NCBI RefSeq assembly: GCF_050003625.1
Contig: NC_134400.1
Location: forward strand, 55,928,066-55,992,065
Length of the DNA: 64,000 bases
Source: Haematobia irritans
Lineage: Eukaryota > Arthropoda > Insecta > Diptera > Muscidae
Direction of reading: 5' to 3'
The position numbers and the translations under genes were made by a program. The notes beneath the pieces were generated by a model. That model was not told where the DNA came from and ran no database searches. It saw only the letters and a list, made by a program, of their open reading frames with translations. Shown in pieces: positions 24,451-35,305 of the stretch (positions are counted from its first letter, which is position 1; each line of letters begins with the position of its first letter).

Positions 24451-26399
24451 CACAGAGGGGCAAAGTCGCAACAAATGGAGATTAATTAAACTACTTATCC
24501 GATTTTTAAAATTCTTTCACTATTATAATGCTACGTTATCACTGAGTGACTTAGGCTACATCTTATGGAAAAGTGGGCGATGCCACTCCCACTATAAAAA
24601 AATAGCTCTAGCGGCCATAGTAATGAACCGATTGTCATGAAACTTTCCCAATGTTGTACTGTTGATCTGGTAATAGTCCTTGGCTATGATTGTACGTGAC
24701 ACATCTCAATCATAACCACTGTTGTCCTGCTAATAGGCCTTGGTTGCCACGCCCCTTTTAAAAAATGTTCTGGCTCAGTCGGATTTTTTTTGGAAAAATT
24801 TAATACAATTTTCACATAGTAATCAATTTATTTTTATTATAATAACGTTGACGAAAGGGGGATTGTTGTATCATATATGTAACTAAATTCGGGACCGAAA
24901 GCAGATATTAAAATTTTTATAAAAATAGCTTGTTCCTTCATATCTACAAAGGAAAAAGTTTATACATAAGTTTTTATATATATCGTTTTATAGTATAAGA
25001 CATATGTTTCTGACCTGCTATTTTAAAATATATGCCCAAAGTCATCAAACTCCAATGCATTGTCCTCCATAGGTTAGGTTAGGTTATGTGGCAGCCCGAT
25101 GTATCAGGCTCACTTAGACTATTCAGTCCATTGTGATACCACAGTGGTGAACTTCTCTCTTATCACTGAGTGCTGCCCGATTCCATGTTAAGCTCAATGA
25201 CAAGGGACCTCCTTTTTATAGCCGAGTCCGAACGGCGTTCCACATTGCAGTGAAACCACTTAGAGAAGCTTTGAAACCCTCAGAAATGTCACCAGCATTT
25301 CTGAGGTGGGATAATCCACCGCTGAAAAAATTCTTGGTGTTCGGTCGAAGCAGGAATCGAATCCACGACCTTGTGTATGCAAGGCGGGCATGCTAACCAT
25401 TGCACCACGGTGGCTCCCAATATATGTCCTCCATATAATCATCGTCGTCAACTGTTTCATGATTTGTGCCTTATGGTGCCACGTTCGTCAAGAGTGAAGG
25501 CGAAACAAGTAGATCTACCACTGATTTTGGAAGTTGGTGGATTTTTTTTTGCAATTTTGATTTACCAGATAGGATTGGATCTGAACTAAGTAGGAACCTA
25601 TCTAATATGTCTCGATTGCAATCCTCCCGACTACATTTGAGAGAAAAATGTTCTCTGTAGTTTTTAAAAGCTTTGTTGCAGGCTTCTTGGGTTACCCAAT
25701 TACAAGTTTTACATCACTTTCCACACGTTCGACGTTTTCACATATTTCAATACACAACACAACGCACAATAACAAATACTTTTATCATTGTAACACACAG
25801 TTGCTAACGATATACAAAAACAACAATTATAACAAAGAAAGCGAAGAAAAAGCTAACAAAAGACAAGAACTGGTGTTTTTTTTTTTTTTTTTGCTTGAGA
25901 GACTATTTTCACAGTTAATTTAATAAAAAAAAATGCCCAACATTTTATTACTTAATATGAAACCCTAGGAATTGTAGTTTATTAAAACATTCATATTCTA
26001 ACGCCAACTGACACCATTCATATGTGATATTTTGAAAATATTCAAAATTTAGATACATTTTAAAATATTTTTTCAAAATATTTATACACATTTTTTGTTT
26101 ACACAATGTTTTTAGAACAACGCTAAAATACCTGAGGTTGAAGATTCCATAGTGAAAGTATTACTTTTGACTTGCGAAAAACTATATATATCAAGCTCCG
26201 AAATATACCGAATTTCAAAAAACACTTTTGCGCGAATAGCTCAAAAATTACTTAACTTTAACACAATGCAGCTTGACAAGTAAACAACATAGGACATTGA
26301 AATTTTCATGTTATGTAGAATTTTATATACTTTAATTGGATACTCAGTATTAAAAAAAAATTAATTAATATTCATTTTTTGCGATTTTGCCCCTCTGTG
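24451..26399. mobile_element. Transib-like element with CGCCG target duplication
   Basis: The left end CACAGAGGGGCAAAGTCGCAA matches the inverted right end CACAGAGGGGCAAAATCGCAA with one change, and similarity continues through ATTAATTAA. CGCCG at 24446-24450 is repeated at 26400-26404. A 5-bp CGNCG duplication and a CAC-starting TIR are hallmarks of Transib. The 1949 bp include a SINE (25072-25424) and Helentron-like text near 24560-24790; no transposase frame remains. Confidence 0.6.
25072..25424 (-). mobile_element. tRNA-derived SINE, copy 1
   Basis: Minus strand: the body starts GGGAGCCACCGTGGTGCAAT, with an A-box-like TGGTGCAATGGTTAGCA and a B-box-like TCGTGGATTCGATTCC. Then comes a unique body, then the LINE-matching tail ending in CCTAACCTAACCT. 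An 11-bp direct repeat TGTCCTCCATA flanks it (25061-25071, 25425-25435). It is a Pol III-type retroposon with no coding capacity. The short ORFs overlapping it are spurious. Confidence 0.85.
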
Positions 26400-26404
26400 C
26401 GCCG

Positions 26405-28427
26405 GAGAAAACATTTAGTTGGTGTTTTAACCCTCAGCATGCAAGTTTGATACTTTTCTCAACACCCCCAGTAGTAAAAATACCTACAAAGGCCTGAAAT
26501 AGGTATTATGTATGAAGTCATTACCAATCTTCCTACTGGGTTAGATTAAACAGAACTACATTCACTGAATAGATGTATTAAGAGTGAAAGAGATAGACTT
26601 ATTTAATCGCCAGTCACATTAACTCAATATAATTGATGTTTAATTGTGTTATTTATTGAGTAGCAACGCAGCAAGTCTCTTTTCGAATGTTCTTTAATTA
26701 TCTCGCATTTTTGCTCTCATTTCACCTTTATCGTGTCTTTTAAATTCATGCTATCAAAGGAAAATCAAGCATCATATCATTTTCTTGATTTGATTGTTGT
26801 CGTTGTTGTTGTTGTTATGCTTGGTTTTTTCCTCGTCTAAACGTTCAATGACCGATCGTCATTTACTGTTCGATTTGAGTATGAATGTGAATGTTTGTCA
26901 GCTGTTGTTGTTGTTGGGCCAATGTGCGATTGTGATAGCGAGTACTGGGTATTTATTTTAAATTAACAACAACAACAGCAACGAAAAAGCCAACAGCAAG
27001 AACAAAGGGGTGTAGAACGAACAAAAATGTTGTTTATCTTCCATTGCGTCGAAACAATGCCACTCAGTTGGGTGAAGTGTGAGATGTCCAATTTTATTTG
27101 TGCAGAATTTATTTTTAATTCGTATTTTTTTTTTGTTTTCGCAGAACAACAAAAAACAACTGTTAGGATGTTTGGTTGTCCTAAAGTAAAACGTCACCAA
27201 TGCTATGCACATATTTGGATATTTTGCTCCAATAAATTAATATCCTTTTTTTATACAGTACCAATAAAACATTTTAGAGTATACTAAAATAAATTTCTAT
27301 TTATACAAAATGGATACGAGAAACGTACTGTTTCTACATGTAATCAGTAGCAGGGATGAAAAATCAATTTTTTAAATTGTACCAACGATAATAAAAACAT
27401 ATTTTTTTCGTTAATAGATTCAATTAATGTTTTAATTATATCTTTTAATTTGAATTTTTTTTTTCTGTGTAAAAATATCATATCCCATAACTTTGTCCGA
27501 AGTACTTCTTTGTTCAATTGCTATCGTCCTACCGGCAAAACTATTTCTTCGAACTCTTAACACATTTCGTCCTATATTTTTTAATTCTAATTTACAAAGA
27601 ATAATTAATGTAGAATATGAATGAATGAATTTTCATATAAAATTTCAATCGATTCAATGAATTTTTTAATCAAACCTAAAATCAGTCGCGCAAATTAATT
27701 GTGCCAATTAATTATTGACGCTGACGATTGACGCTGACGATTGATTCATTTTCATGATTGAAGCAATTTCCATTAAAAATTATTTGGATCAATTTCGTAA
27801 TCGAATACATTGAGATTCATTTGTTAGCCTAAAGTACGCAACACATTTTTTTCAAAGCGAATTGCATTCTGAAATATTCGCAAATGTTTGCTATTCGAAT
27901 TTACTTCTACTTCTTCTACTTAATTTCTAAACGAGTAACTATCCTACGTTACTACACCACAGTGGCTCAGCATCATTTTTTGTGGCATAATGAATGAATG
28001 CACTTTTTGTAATTTCCTTCGTATGGTGGTTATTGCTCTGCTCGGATTAATGAAATTGTCATTATTGTAGTAGTCGATGTTGTTTTGTTAATTAATCTTG
28101 TAGTTATTTTCATTTTCTCTGGGCTTTTAATGGATATTTTTGTAATGCACTCTATATTATCAGTCATTCATACACATATTGTCTACGACATTACACATAA
28201 CATATTGGCTGCTCTCTTGGCTCAGCTTATCTCACCCATTTTACTCCATAACAACGACCATTCATTTCAATTCTCTGCAATCACTGTCGTTACTCATTAA
28301 TGTGTATATATCGATGTAAATATGTCACATACGTGGTGGTGTAGGCGTCATTTTAGTTAAATATACACGTGTGTTGTGCTCTTGGTCAGGGATGCCACAT
28401 AATTTTTTTAATAAAGAAATAATAGTA
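26405..28427. other. Unique AT-rich DNA, no gene recognised
   Basis: It contains a GTTGTT microsatellite at about 26793-26815 and again near 26900, a short GACGCTGACGATT tandem at about 27716-27742, and an isolated acceptor-like TTTTTTGTTTTCGCAG ending at about 27145. Small frames here have no domain and low-complexity composition. Confidence 0.4.
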
Positions 28428-29360
28428 AAGGGTGATTCTTTTGAGGTTAGGATTTTCATGCATTAGTATTTGACAGATCACGTGGGATTTCAGACATGGT
28501 GTCAAAGAGAAAGATGCTCAGTATGCTTTGACATTTCATCATGAATAGACTTACGATCTGCCACAACGTCGAATTTTCAGTGAATGGGCCCTAGAAAAGT
28601 TGGCAGAAAATCCGCTTTTTTATCGACAAATTTTGTTCAGCGATGAGGCTCATTTCTGGTTGAATGGCTACGTAAATAAGCAAAATTGCCGCATTTGGAG
28701 TGAAGAGCAACCAGAAGCCGTTCAAGAACTGCCCATGCATCCCGAAAAATGCACTGTTTGGTGTGGTTTGTACGCTGGTGGAATCATTGGACCGTATTTT
28801 TTCAAAGATGCTGTTGGACGCAACGTTACGGTGAATGGCGATCGCTATCGTTCGATGCTAACAAACTTTTTGTTGCCAAAAATGGAAGAACTGAACTTGG
28901 TTGACATGTGGTTTCAACAAGATGGCGCTACATGCCACACAGCTCGCGATTCTATGGCCATTTTGAGGGAAAACTTCGGAGAACAATTCATCTCAAGAAA
29001 TGGACCGGTAAGTTGGCCACCAAGATCATGCGATTTGACGCCTTTAGACTATTTTTTGTGGGGCTACGTCAAGTCTAAAGTCTACAGAAATAAGCCAGCA
29101 ACTATTCCAGCTTTGGAAGACAACATTTCCGAAGAAATTCGGGCTATTCCGGCCGAAATGCTCGAAAAAGTTGCCCAAAATTGGACTTTCCGAATGGACC
29201 ACCTAAGACGCAGCCGCGGTCAACATTTAAATGAAATTATCTTCAAAAAGTAAATGTCATGGACCAATCTAACGTTTCAAATAAAGAACCGATGAGATTT
29301 TGCAAATTTTATGCGTTTTTTTTTTAAAAAAAGTTATCAAGCTCTTAACAAATCACCCTT
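28428..29360 (+). mobile_element. DD41D Tc1/mariner element, internally deleted, copy C
   Basis: AAGGGTGATT at 28428-28437 and inverted at 29351-29360, with TA at 28426-28427 and 29361-29362; 933 bp. The only copy on the plus strand. Confidence 0.9.
28600..29253 (+). pseudogene. Truncated DD41D transposase, catalytic domain (copy C)
   Basis: The frame encodes D15, D108 and D150 in the same motifs as copies A and B, followed by 'YFLWGYVKSKVYRNKP' and a complete C terminus. The family ATG at 28541 is followed by the deletion junction at about 28553 and a stop after 17 codons. The catalytic frame itself is open from about 28549 without an ATG. The lack of stops across 217 codons in a non-autonomous element points to very recent copying from an intact parent. 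Confidence 0.85.
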
Positions 29361-29503
29361 TATATGTTAGAGCTTGCAGCAATAAAAGAATTTTTTATGC
29401 ATTACCCCTAAAGAGGAAAATCAAACCAAACAAAACCAGAAAATCACTTCACTATGAAACTAAAGTATCTGATTACTTTAAATAAAAGTGAAAAGTGAAA
29501 AAT

Positions 29504-29815
29504 ATTGCCTGAATAACGAAGTTTCTATAAAATGTTAAGCATTAAATTATCTAAATTCAAATTACATTAAATTATCTTAGCTAAAATTGCGTTAATACAA
29601 TATTGAATATAATTAATTTAAATTAATTGGATTTAATTTGCCTTAATTTAATAAATGATATTGTCTGAGTAACGAAGTTTCTATAAAATGTTATATTAAA
29701 TTATCTAAATTCAAACTACATTAAATTATCTTAGCTAAAATTGCGTTAATACAATATTGAATATAATTCATTTAAATTAATTGGATTTAATTTGTCTTAA
29801 TTTAATAAATGATTA
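29504..29815 (+). repeat. Tandem duplication, two 156-bp units
   Basis: Units starting at 29504 and 29660 share 'AACGAAGTTTCTATAAAATG', 'ATCTTAGCTAAAATTGCG' and the following AT-rich text with only a few differences. No function visible. Confidence 0.7.
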
Positions 29816-29965
29816 TTGTTTTTTTTAATTAAATTATATATTTTTTCCTAAACAGAAAGTAAAAATATGATCATCTCTAACATGGAAAATTTTTCTCTTA
29901 TCTGCACTAAAAATAGTCTATTGTAATTTATTTGTATTTGTAATTAATGCAATGACAATAATTTA

Positions 29966-30900
29966 TCAGATCTGGCAACAATGTTGGTGACGCCAATTTA
30001 ACTCTTCTCCCGCATCGGTGGTGAGACTCATTGCTTTGTTACTGTTTTTGGTTATAAAAAAACGCGCGCACAGCAAATGCGACAAACGTTCGTAATATTT
30101 TGTCTCTTCGCTCATTGGCAAGTGCGGATTATCAACGCCAATAAACCCTGTGAGAATTATTTGTATTCTTGGCTTCCAAAGGAATTGATTTATTCGTTTA
30201 CACTTGTTTTCTTCATATTCAACGCCGTTCGTATCTGTCTGTCCAGGATTTGTGGTCTGGTTCATTTCTTTTGGTTTTGTATTTTTTTTTATTTTGTTTT
30301 TGCACTCGCACTGCTGCATTCAATGCGTTCGTTGGCTTTTTCTATTTGCCTTCACTTGCTTCTTGGTACTTCAATGTTCTTTCTTTTTTTGTTGGTTATT
30401 TATTTTCTGTTTTTCGCCTTTGGTCTTTATTAATGCTTTATTCTTCATTCTTTGCATGTTTTCTTGTTTACTTTTTATGCTTGCCTTTTCTATGGGATTT
30501 GTGTTGATTTGTTTTGAGTTGTGTTGGTGCCGTTGTCGTGCATTTTGTTTGGTTTTGGCTTTTTCGCATGTTTTGTTTTTATTATTGTTGTTGTATATAC
30601 CATAGAGAGAAGTGGAGACTCGCGACGTCTATTCACCTCAACTGGAAGTACTACGTACTGCAAGCAAGCAAGCACAGACCCCCAAACTATAGATAGCAGC
30701 TGTGTGTTATCCCCGACCTAGCCAGTAGCATTATTTGTTGTACACCATCGACGACACACAGGCGCACACATGCACATTTCTTCACACTACTAAACACCCA
30801 AAATCAGCTCCCCACTTTCCACCAACTCAGAGAATACCAAACATTCTCCAAACAATATTTGGTTCTTGATTTTTTTTATAATGGCAAGTTGTCGTCATTC
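29966..30900 (-). other. Possible transcribed host region (5' exon-like), uncertain
   Basis: The minus strand is A- and C-rich, less AT-biased than its surroundings, and reads like a fly 5' UTR. It includes an ATG-initiated 117-codon frame (30319 to 29966) starting 'MQQCECKNK' and a 61-codon frame at 30675-30490. Neither has a domain I recognise. The plus-strand hydrophobic frames in the same place come from T-rich composition and are rejected. No splice donor was convincingly seen. Confidence 0.2.
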
Positions 30901-32070
30901 GGCCATATTGAGAAAGCATGCATCACAGTGAGCTACTGCTTTTGCTGATAGTGTTGTTCGTTAGATAGATCGGCTGACTAGATCTATGAGGGTTAGTAAA
31001 TGTTTTGTTTACATTTTCAGAGGGGCTATACCTCACAAACCCCAACACGAACACACGTACATGCATAGTTGAAATTTGGAGTTTGTCATACAACCATGTT
31101 TGACTGATAAGAGAGTGTTTAATTGAACCCTTTACTGTTTTGGGCTTAAATGAGTTCATGCATTTTAAACGAGGGTTCCAGCCAATATGTTTGATAACAG
31201 GATATTCGTAGCAATATCGGTTTATTCAGATAATGGTTGTTGACTTGTGTAAACACAATTCTAGTGAATAGCGGTATGTGAAACATTTTCCCCGCAAAGA
31301 ACAAATATAAAAAAAAAAACTTTTTTCCTGGAGTTGAATAAAACATAAGCCGATAGTTTTAGGTTGCTAGCGCTATTTTTTTTAGTTTTTTTATGTTATG
31401 TTAAGTAGAGTGGATTACAGATACCTTGTGATTAACACTGAAATGGGCAAGGAGCTGCTTTGGATTTAGTCGAGAGAACGTTTTATCAATTCAATATCGC
31501 TGTGAATAGCCAGCAAAAAACCTGCTGCTTTGTAAGGGAAGTCAAAGTCAATCAGCACTTACCTCTGCGAGAAATTTGCTGATGATTTTATAAGGAAATG
31601 TCCACTTGAATGCGCTTTTCTTTGTATGAAGTGCAACGTAATTTCAGAACTTCCATACTTTAAAAAATGTTTGTCGGGCGTTCAATAAAAAAATATATTA
31701 AGGGCGTCTCCCGCTATAAACAAAGAACTTACTTACACGTTTAGAAGAAGTAGCGCTGAATTCTGCAATTACAACTTTGTGCAGAATAGTAGTGCCTACA
31801 GAGCATGGACACTATAAATTAGGTGCTTCCAATTTTATAATTATAGTTTGCTGGGAAGGTAACTTTCAAAGATATTTGAACCGAAGTACTCACAAAGATC
31901 GCCCAATTTACTTTGGAATAAAAATATGAACAATTGTTCGCTCTCCTCTGAGAAAGATGGGGTATATAGTGACATGAGCAGATGATTTGGCATATCAGCC
32001 AGGGGAAATTCTGATATAAACAGTGGCACAAAAAGTGTCACCCGTTATAAAATGTGGCATACTCATTTAA

Positions 32071-32351
32071 CCCTGGAAAGTCATCCTTATTTTTTGTACA
32101 CTAACGTCATCCTTCGTCATTTTGACTACGGCTTTTTTCAAGACGCTATAATTTGCATCGTGAGCAAAAATGAGAACCAAAATTGAGTTAATTTCCTAAT
32201 TCAATTTGTTTTTAATTAGTATAAGACAAAAATTCATAAAATTGTTGTTTTGCTATAACTTAAATTTATCATTTCCCAATCGACCAAAATGCATTTTAAA
32301 TCGAAAATGAAATTATGCGTCGTCATTTTGACGAAGGATGACTGTCCAGGG
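32071..32351. mobile_element. piggyBac-type miniature element (281 bp)
   Basis: CCCTGGAAAGTCATCC at the left and inverted CCCTGGACAGTCATCC at the right are flanked exactly by TTAA (32067-32070, 32352-32355), the piggyBac target. A second inverted motif, ATCCTTCGTCATTTTGAC, sits inside each end. No transposase. Confidence 0.85.
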
Positions 32352-32355
32352 TTAA

Positions 32356-34062
32356 AAAAGCTTCCCTATAATAAAAGTAAGAATTACACGCATTTATATC
32401 AGTGATATAAGGAATTAAAAAAAATATATTTAAATTTAGATCCTCATCATCTCATTGATCTCTTTTTTCATCGAGAGCCCATATTTTGAAAAATTTCTTT
32501 GCATACTTTTAGGCATTGAATATGTCCTGATAATAAGGTAGAATAGGGAAAATTTCTCACAAATATAATATTCAACGAAAAGAATTCAAAAAGTTGCAAA
32601 ATTTCCACACTTTTAACAACTAAAGTCAAGATTTGTCTAATGAATTGAAATTGTTGTGGTTAAAGTGCATAAGGTTTTTTTGTCCCCAAATTTGCAATTT
32701 ATTTTAAATTTGACATAACCTAATAATGGTTTTGTTTTTAATGATTTATTAGAAGAGGTATTAAGAATTATTCATTGCATAATATTGTTTAACTGGTTTT
32801 GTACCATTTGTACTTTTTTTACACTTGTTATTTCAAACAATTCGTTTTCAACTCTTATTCGTAGAGTATTAACCGGTTATGGGAATTCTTTGAATTATAT
32901 AATAAAGAGATGAAGTATGTGCTTAGCAAAAGTAATCCCTCTTAACCCTCTAACCACCGGTTCTAAAAATTAGGAAATTATTATATACTCGTTTTTATTA
33001 CGCCAACATATTTCTCAGAACAATGAACACCTCAATGCTACTCATTTTTAGTTCTTCAATTAAAAATTAAACTAAATCCTAAATAAATGAATTTATGTTT
33101 GCGAAATCTAATTTGTAATGGACTACATCCTGAGAACTATCATGAACCTATTCAAATGTCTACTCCAGTAATTTTGGTTGACGGTTTGCTCTTAAATTCC
33201 TATGGTTTTAGCATTGGAATAGAGAAGTAAATTTCCTCAGCAATTATGGTTCCATTATTCTTTGGCCGAGCAGACCATGTCACTGGTGTGGTTATATTTA
33301 TATATAACAGGAGCTTTGTATCCATCATACACTGAACAGAATGGACTAAAACAATTTATTGGCAAAGATTGTGTAATATAAATTTGTAAGATAAAAAATG
33401 GTCACTATATTAAACCAATAAAATTTGGAGACGGTAGTCCAATGAACACTTTGGAATACAATGTCACTAAAATTGGTCAAAGCAAATTTTTCCACTGACA
33501 TAATGAAAAATTTTCATTAAGAAAATTATTATATAAATGAAAATTATCATTGTATTTATGACATAGATTTGTCCTTTTGATAAAAAGTTTTGTTAATACT
33601 AGAGTTGCCTTTTATATATTGCGGGATTAGAGAATAAAAACATATACATTCCTCATTAATACACTTTTGCATGCGTTTGAACCAAAACATACATTCTGAG
33701 GAAATCAACAGCTTCTTCAGGTGTCGAACAGTCGACTACATTTTATTTTCTGGATCACGATGTCAAAGGCGCGTTTCGAAACACCGCGATCTTTTTTTGT
33801 TTTTTGTTTTCCCGCAAAATTTGACACGATATCACTAATATGCTTAAACTCCATCACAAAGAACTCATTTCTGGATACTTTTGGTGGCTTATAAACAATA
33901 TAATATGCTGCCAATACAACATAGCATCATATTTATTTGGACTGTGTAGAGTTAGAGAATTAAATCGGAGTTAAGAGAATTAAATCCGAGTTGTTGGTTC
34001 AAAATGAATGCCAATATTTTTCAATTCAAGTTAATTTGAATTAAGTGTAAGTATGAATTTTT
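32356..34062. other. No gene recognised
   Basis: AT-rich DNA with scattered frames under 70 codons. Nothing with a domain, TIR pair or RNA structure that I can support. The same applies to 30901-32066. Confidence 0.4.
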
Positions 34063-34067
34063 CTTAG

Positions 34068-34850
34068 TGTTGGCGAAAATATTCATTTTCCCAACGAAAA
34101 ATTCAAGGAAAAATCATAAAATCATCATTCTTATAAAGCAGCAAAAGTCACCCACAAAATCATCAAATAACAAAAACTTCATCATCATCTTAAGCATACA
34201 AAACTTAATAATGAAGTTTTGTTTGCTTTGCTTAGCTGTCCACTTGACTAATCTGCATATGCAGTTTCATTTGCAGTGAGTGCATCCCCTGCCCCCTTCA
34301 CTACAATGCGAATAGCCAGCAGCTTGTGCGTCGCCACCCACTCCTGATGTCAACACTCGCAGTCACTTACCTGCGCACGCATTATTCCTTTGCAGAACAA
34401 CAACATCGTATACGGGAGCGCAGAATGTTAATAGGTGGATTCATACGCATATGAACAAACAAACATACATATGAACATTAGAATTGCATTGTACGTATAT
34501 TTGTAAAAGGTTTTGAGAATGCAATTGCAGTATCTATGTGGTCAATGACTCCTTTTCAAAATCATATGTTCCGCTGAAATTTAAGTACATACATATCCAT
34601 GTAGTTTGTTATGTATTTTTTTCTAGACGATAATTATTATTAGCTTTAAGGTTTCTTGCTATGAAAATTAATTTTAAATGATCTCTTCTTGTCTAACCAT
34701 CAAGGAATAAACAACATAAGTATCCTGAACATTGTACTAATTATTTAACTCTTTTTCTACAGCAAATAAATAAATCGTTGTAATATTTTTATTATTGAAA
34801 ATCTTTGGTTTTTTATTCTTGTCATTTCAACTACGCAAGTTTTCTCAACA
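34068..34850 (+). repeat. 5' LTR of BEL/Pao element
   Basis: It begins TGTTGGCG and ends CAACA. A TATA-like TTATAAAG lies at 34131-34138 and AATAAA motifs near its end (34765). A 70-codon frame inside it is repeated in the other LTR and is not a gene. Confidence 0.92.
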
Positions 34851-34856
34851 TTTTAT

Positions 34857-34874
34857 TGGTGCCGAAACCCGGGA
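34857..34874 (+). other. Primer-binding site, complementary to tRNA-Phe 3' end
   Basis: TGGTGCCGAAACCCGGGA lies 6 nt after the LTR. Its complement TCCCGGGTTTCGGCACCA fits the 3' end of metazoan tRNA-Phe including CCA (from general knowledge of that tRNA). Confidence 0.75.
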
Positions 34875-35305
34875 ACTTTTCCTCGTTTGTTCATTTTAAT
34901 TAAAAAAGAAAATTTTTGTGAATTTTTTTATTTTTCTCGCGAAATTAGTGAACGGTTTTTCAAAAACAACTAACTTCAAAATAGTGAACACAAACGAAAT
35001 TTTTCAATCGCTAATCAACATAATTTCTCACATAATAAATAATTATTCATTTATTAATCAATTGAAAATTATAAAAGTTCTAATTGGTGAATTTTTTTGT
35101 GATTTAGATTAACAATTTTTTTCCGCATTTGTGATTATAAAGTTTCGTTTTTGTGATTCCTTTGAAATTTATTCAATCGAAACTTTGCGTTATTTGAATC
35201 ACTGACCGTTTTTACTGGCGAAAAAGGCTACAGTTGATTTTCAAATAAGACTTTATTTGTGCTTTTTAAATTTCATCCTTTGGTGTTGTGTGTGCAAGCA
35301 TAACG

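Noticed and set aside
30077..30605. Overlapping plus-strand frames (112-133 codons) rich in Phe, Leu and Val, resembling membrane proteins
   Set aside because: T-rich DNA gives hydrophobic codons in all three frames at once; composition artefact.
34067..34279. 70-codon frame repeated at 37729-37941
   Set aside because: It lies inside the two LTRs and is just the duplicated LTR sequence.
34360..34400. Minus-strand CAG|GTAAGT site within the LTR as another recursive splice site
   Set aside because: No pyrimidine tract precedes it and it is duplicated with the LTR, so it is element sequence.
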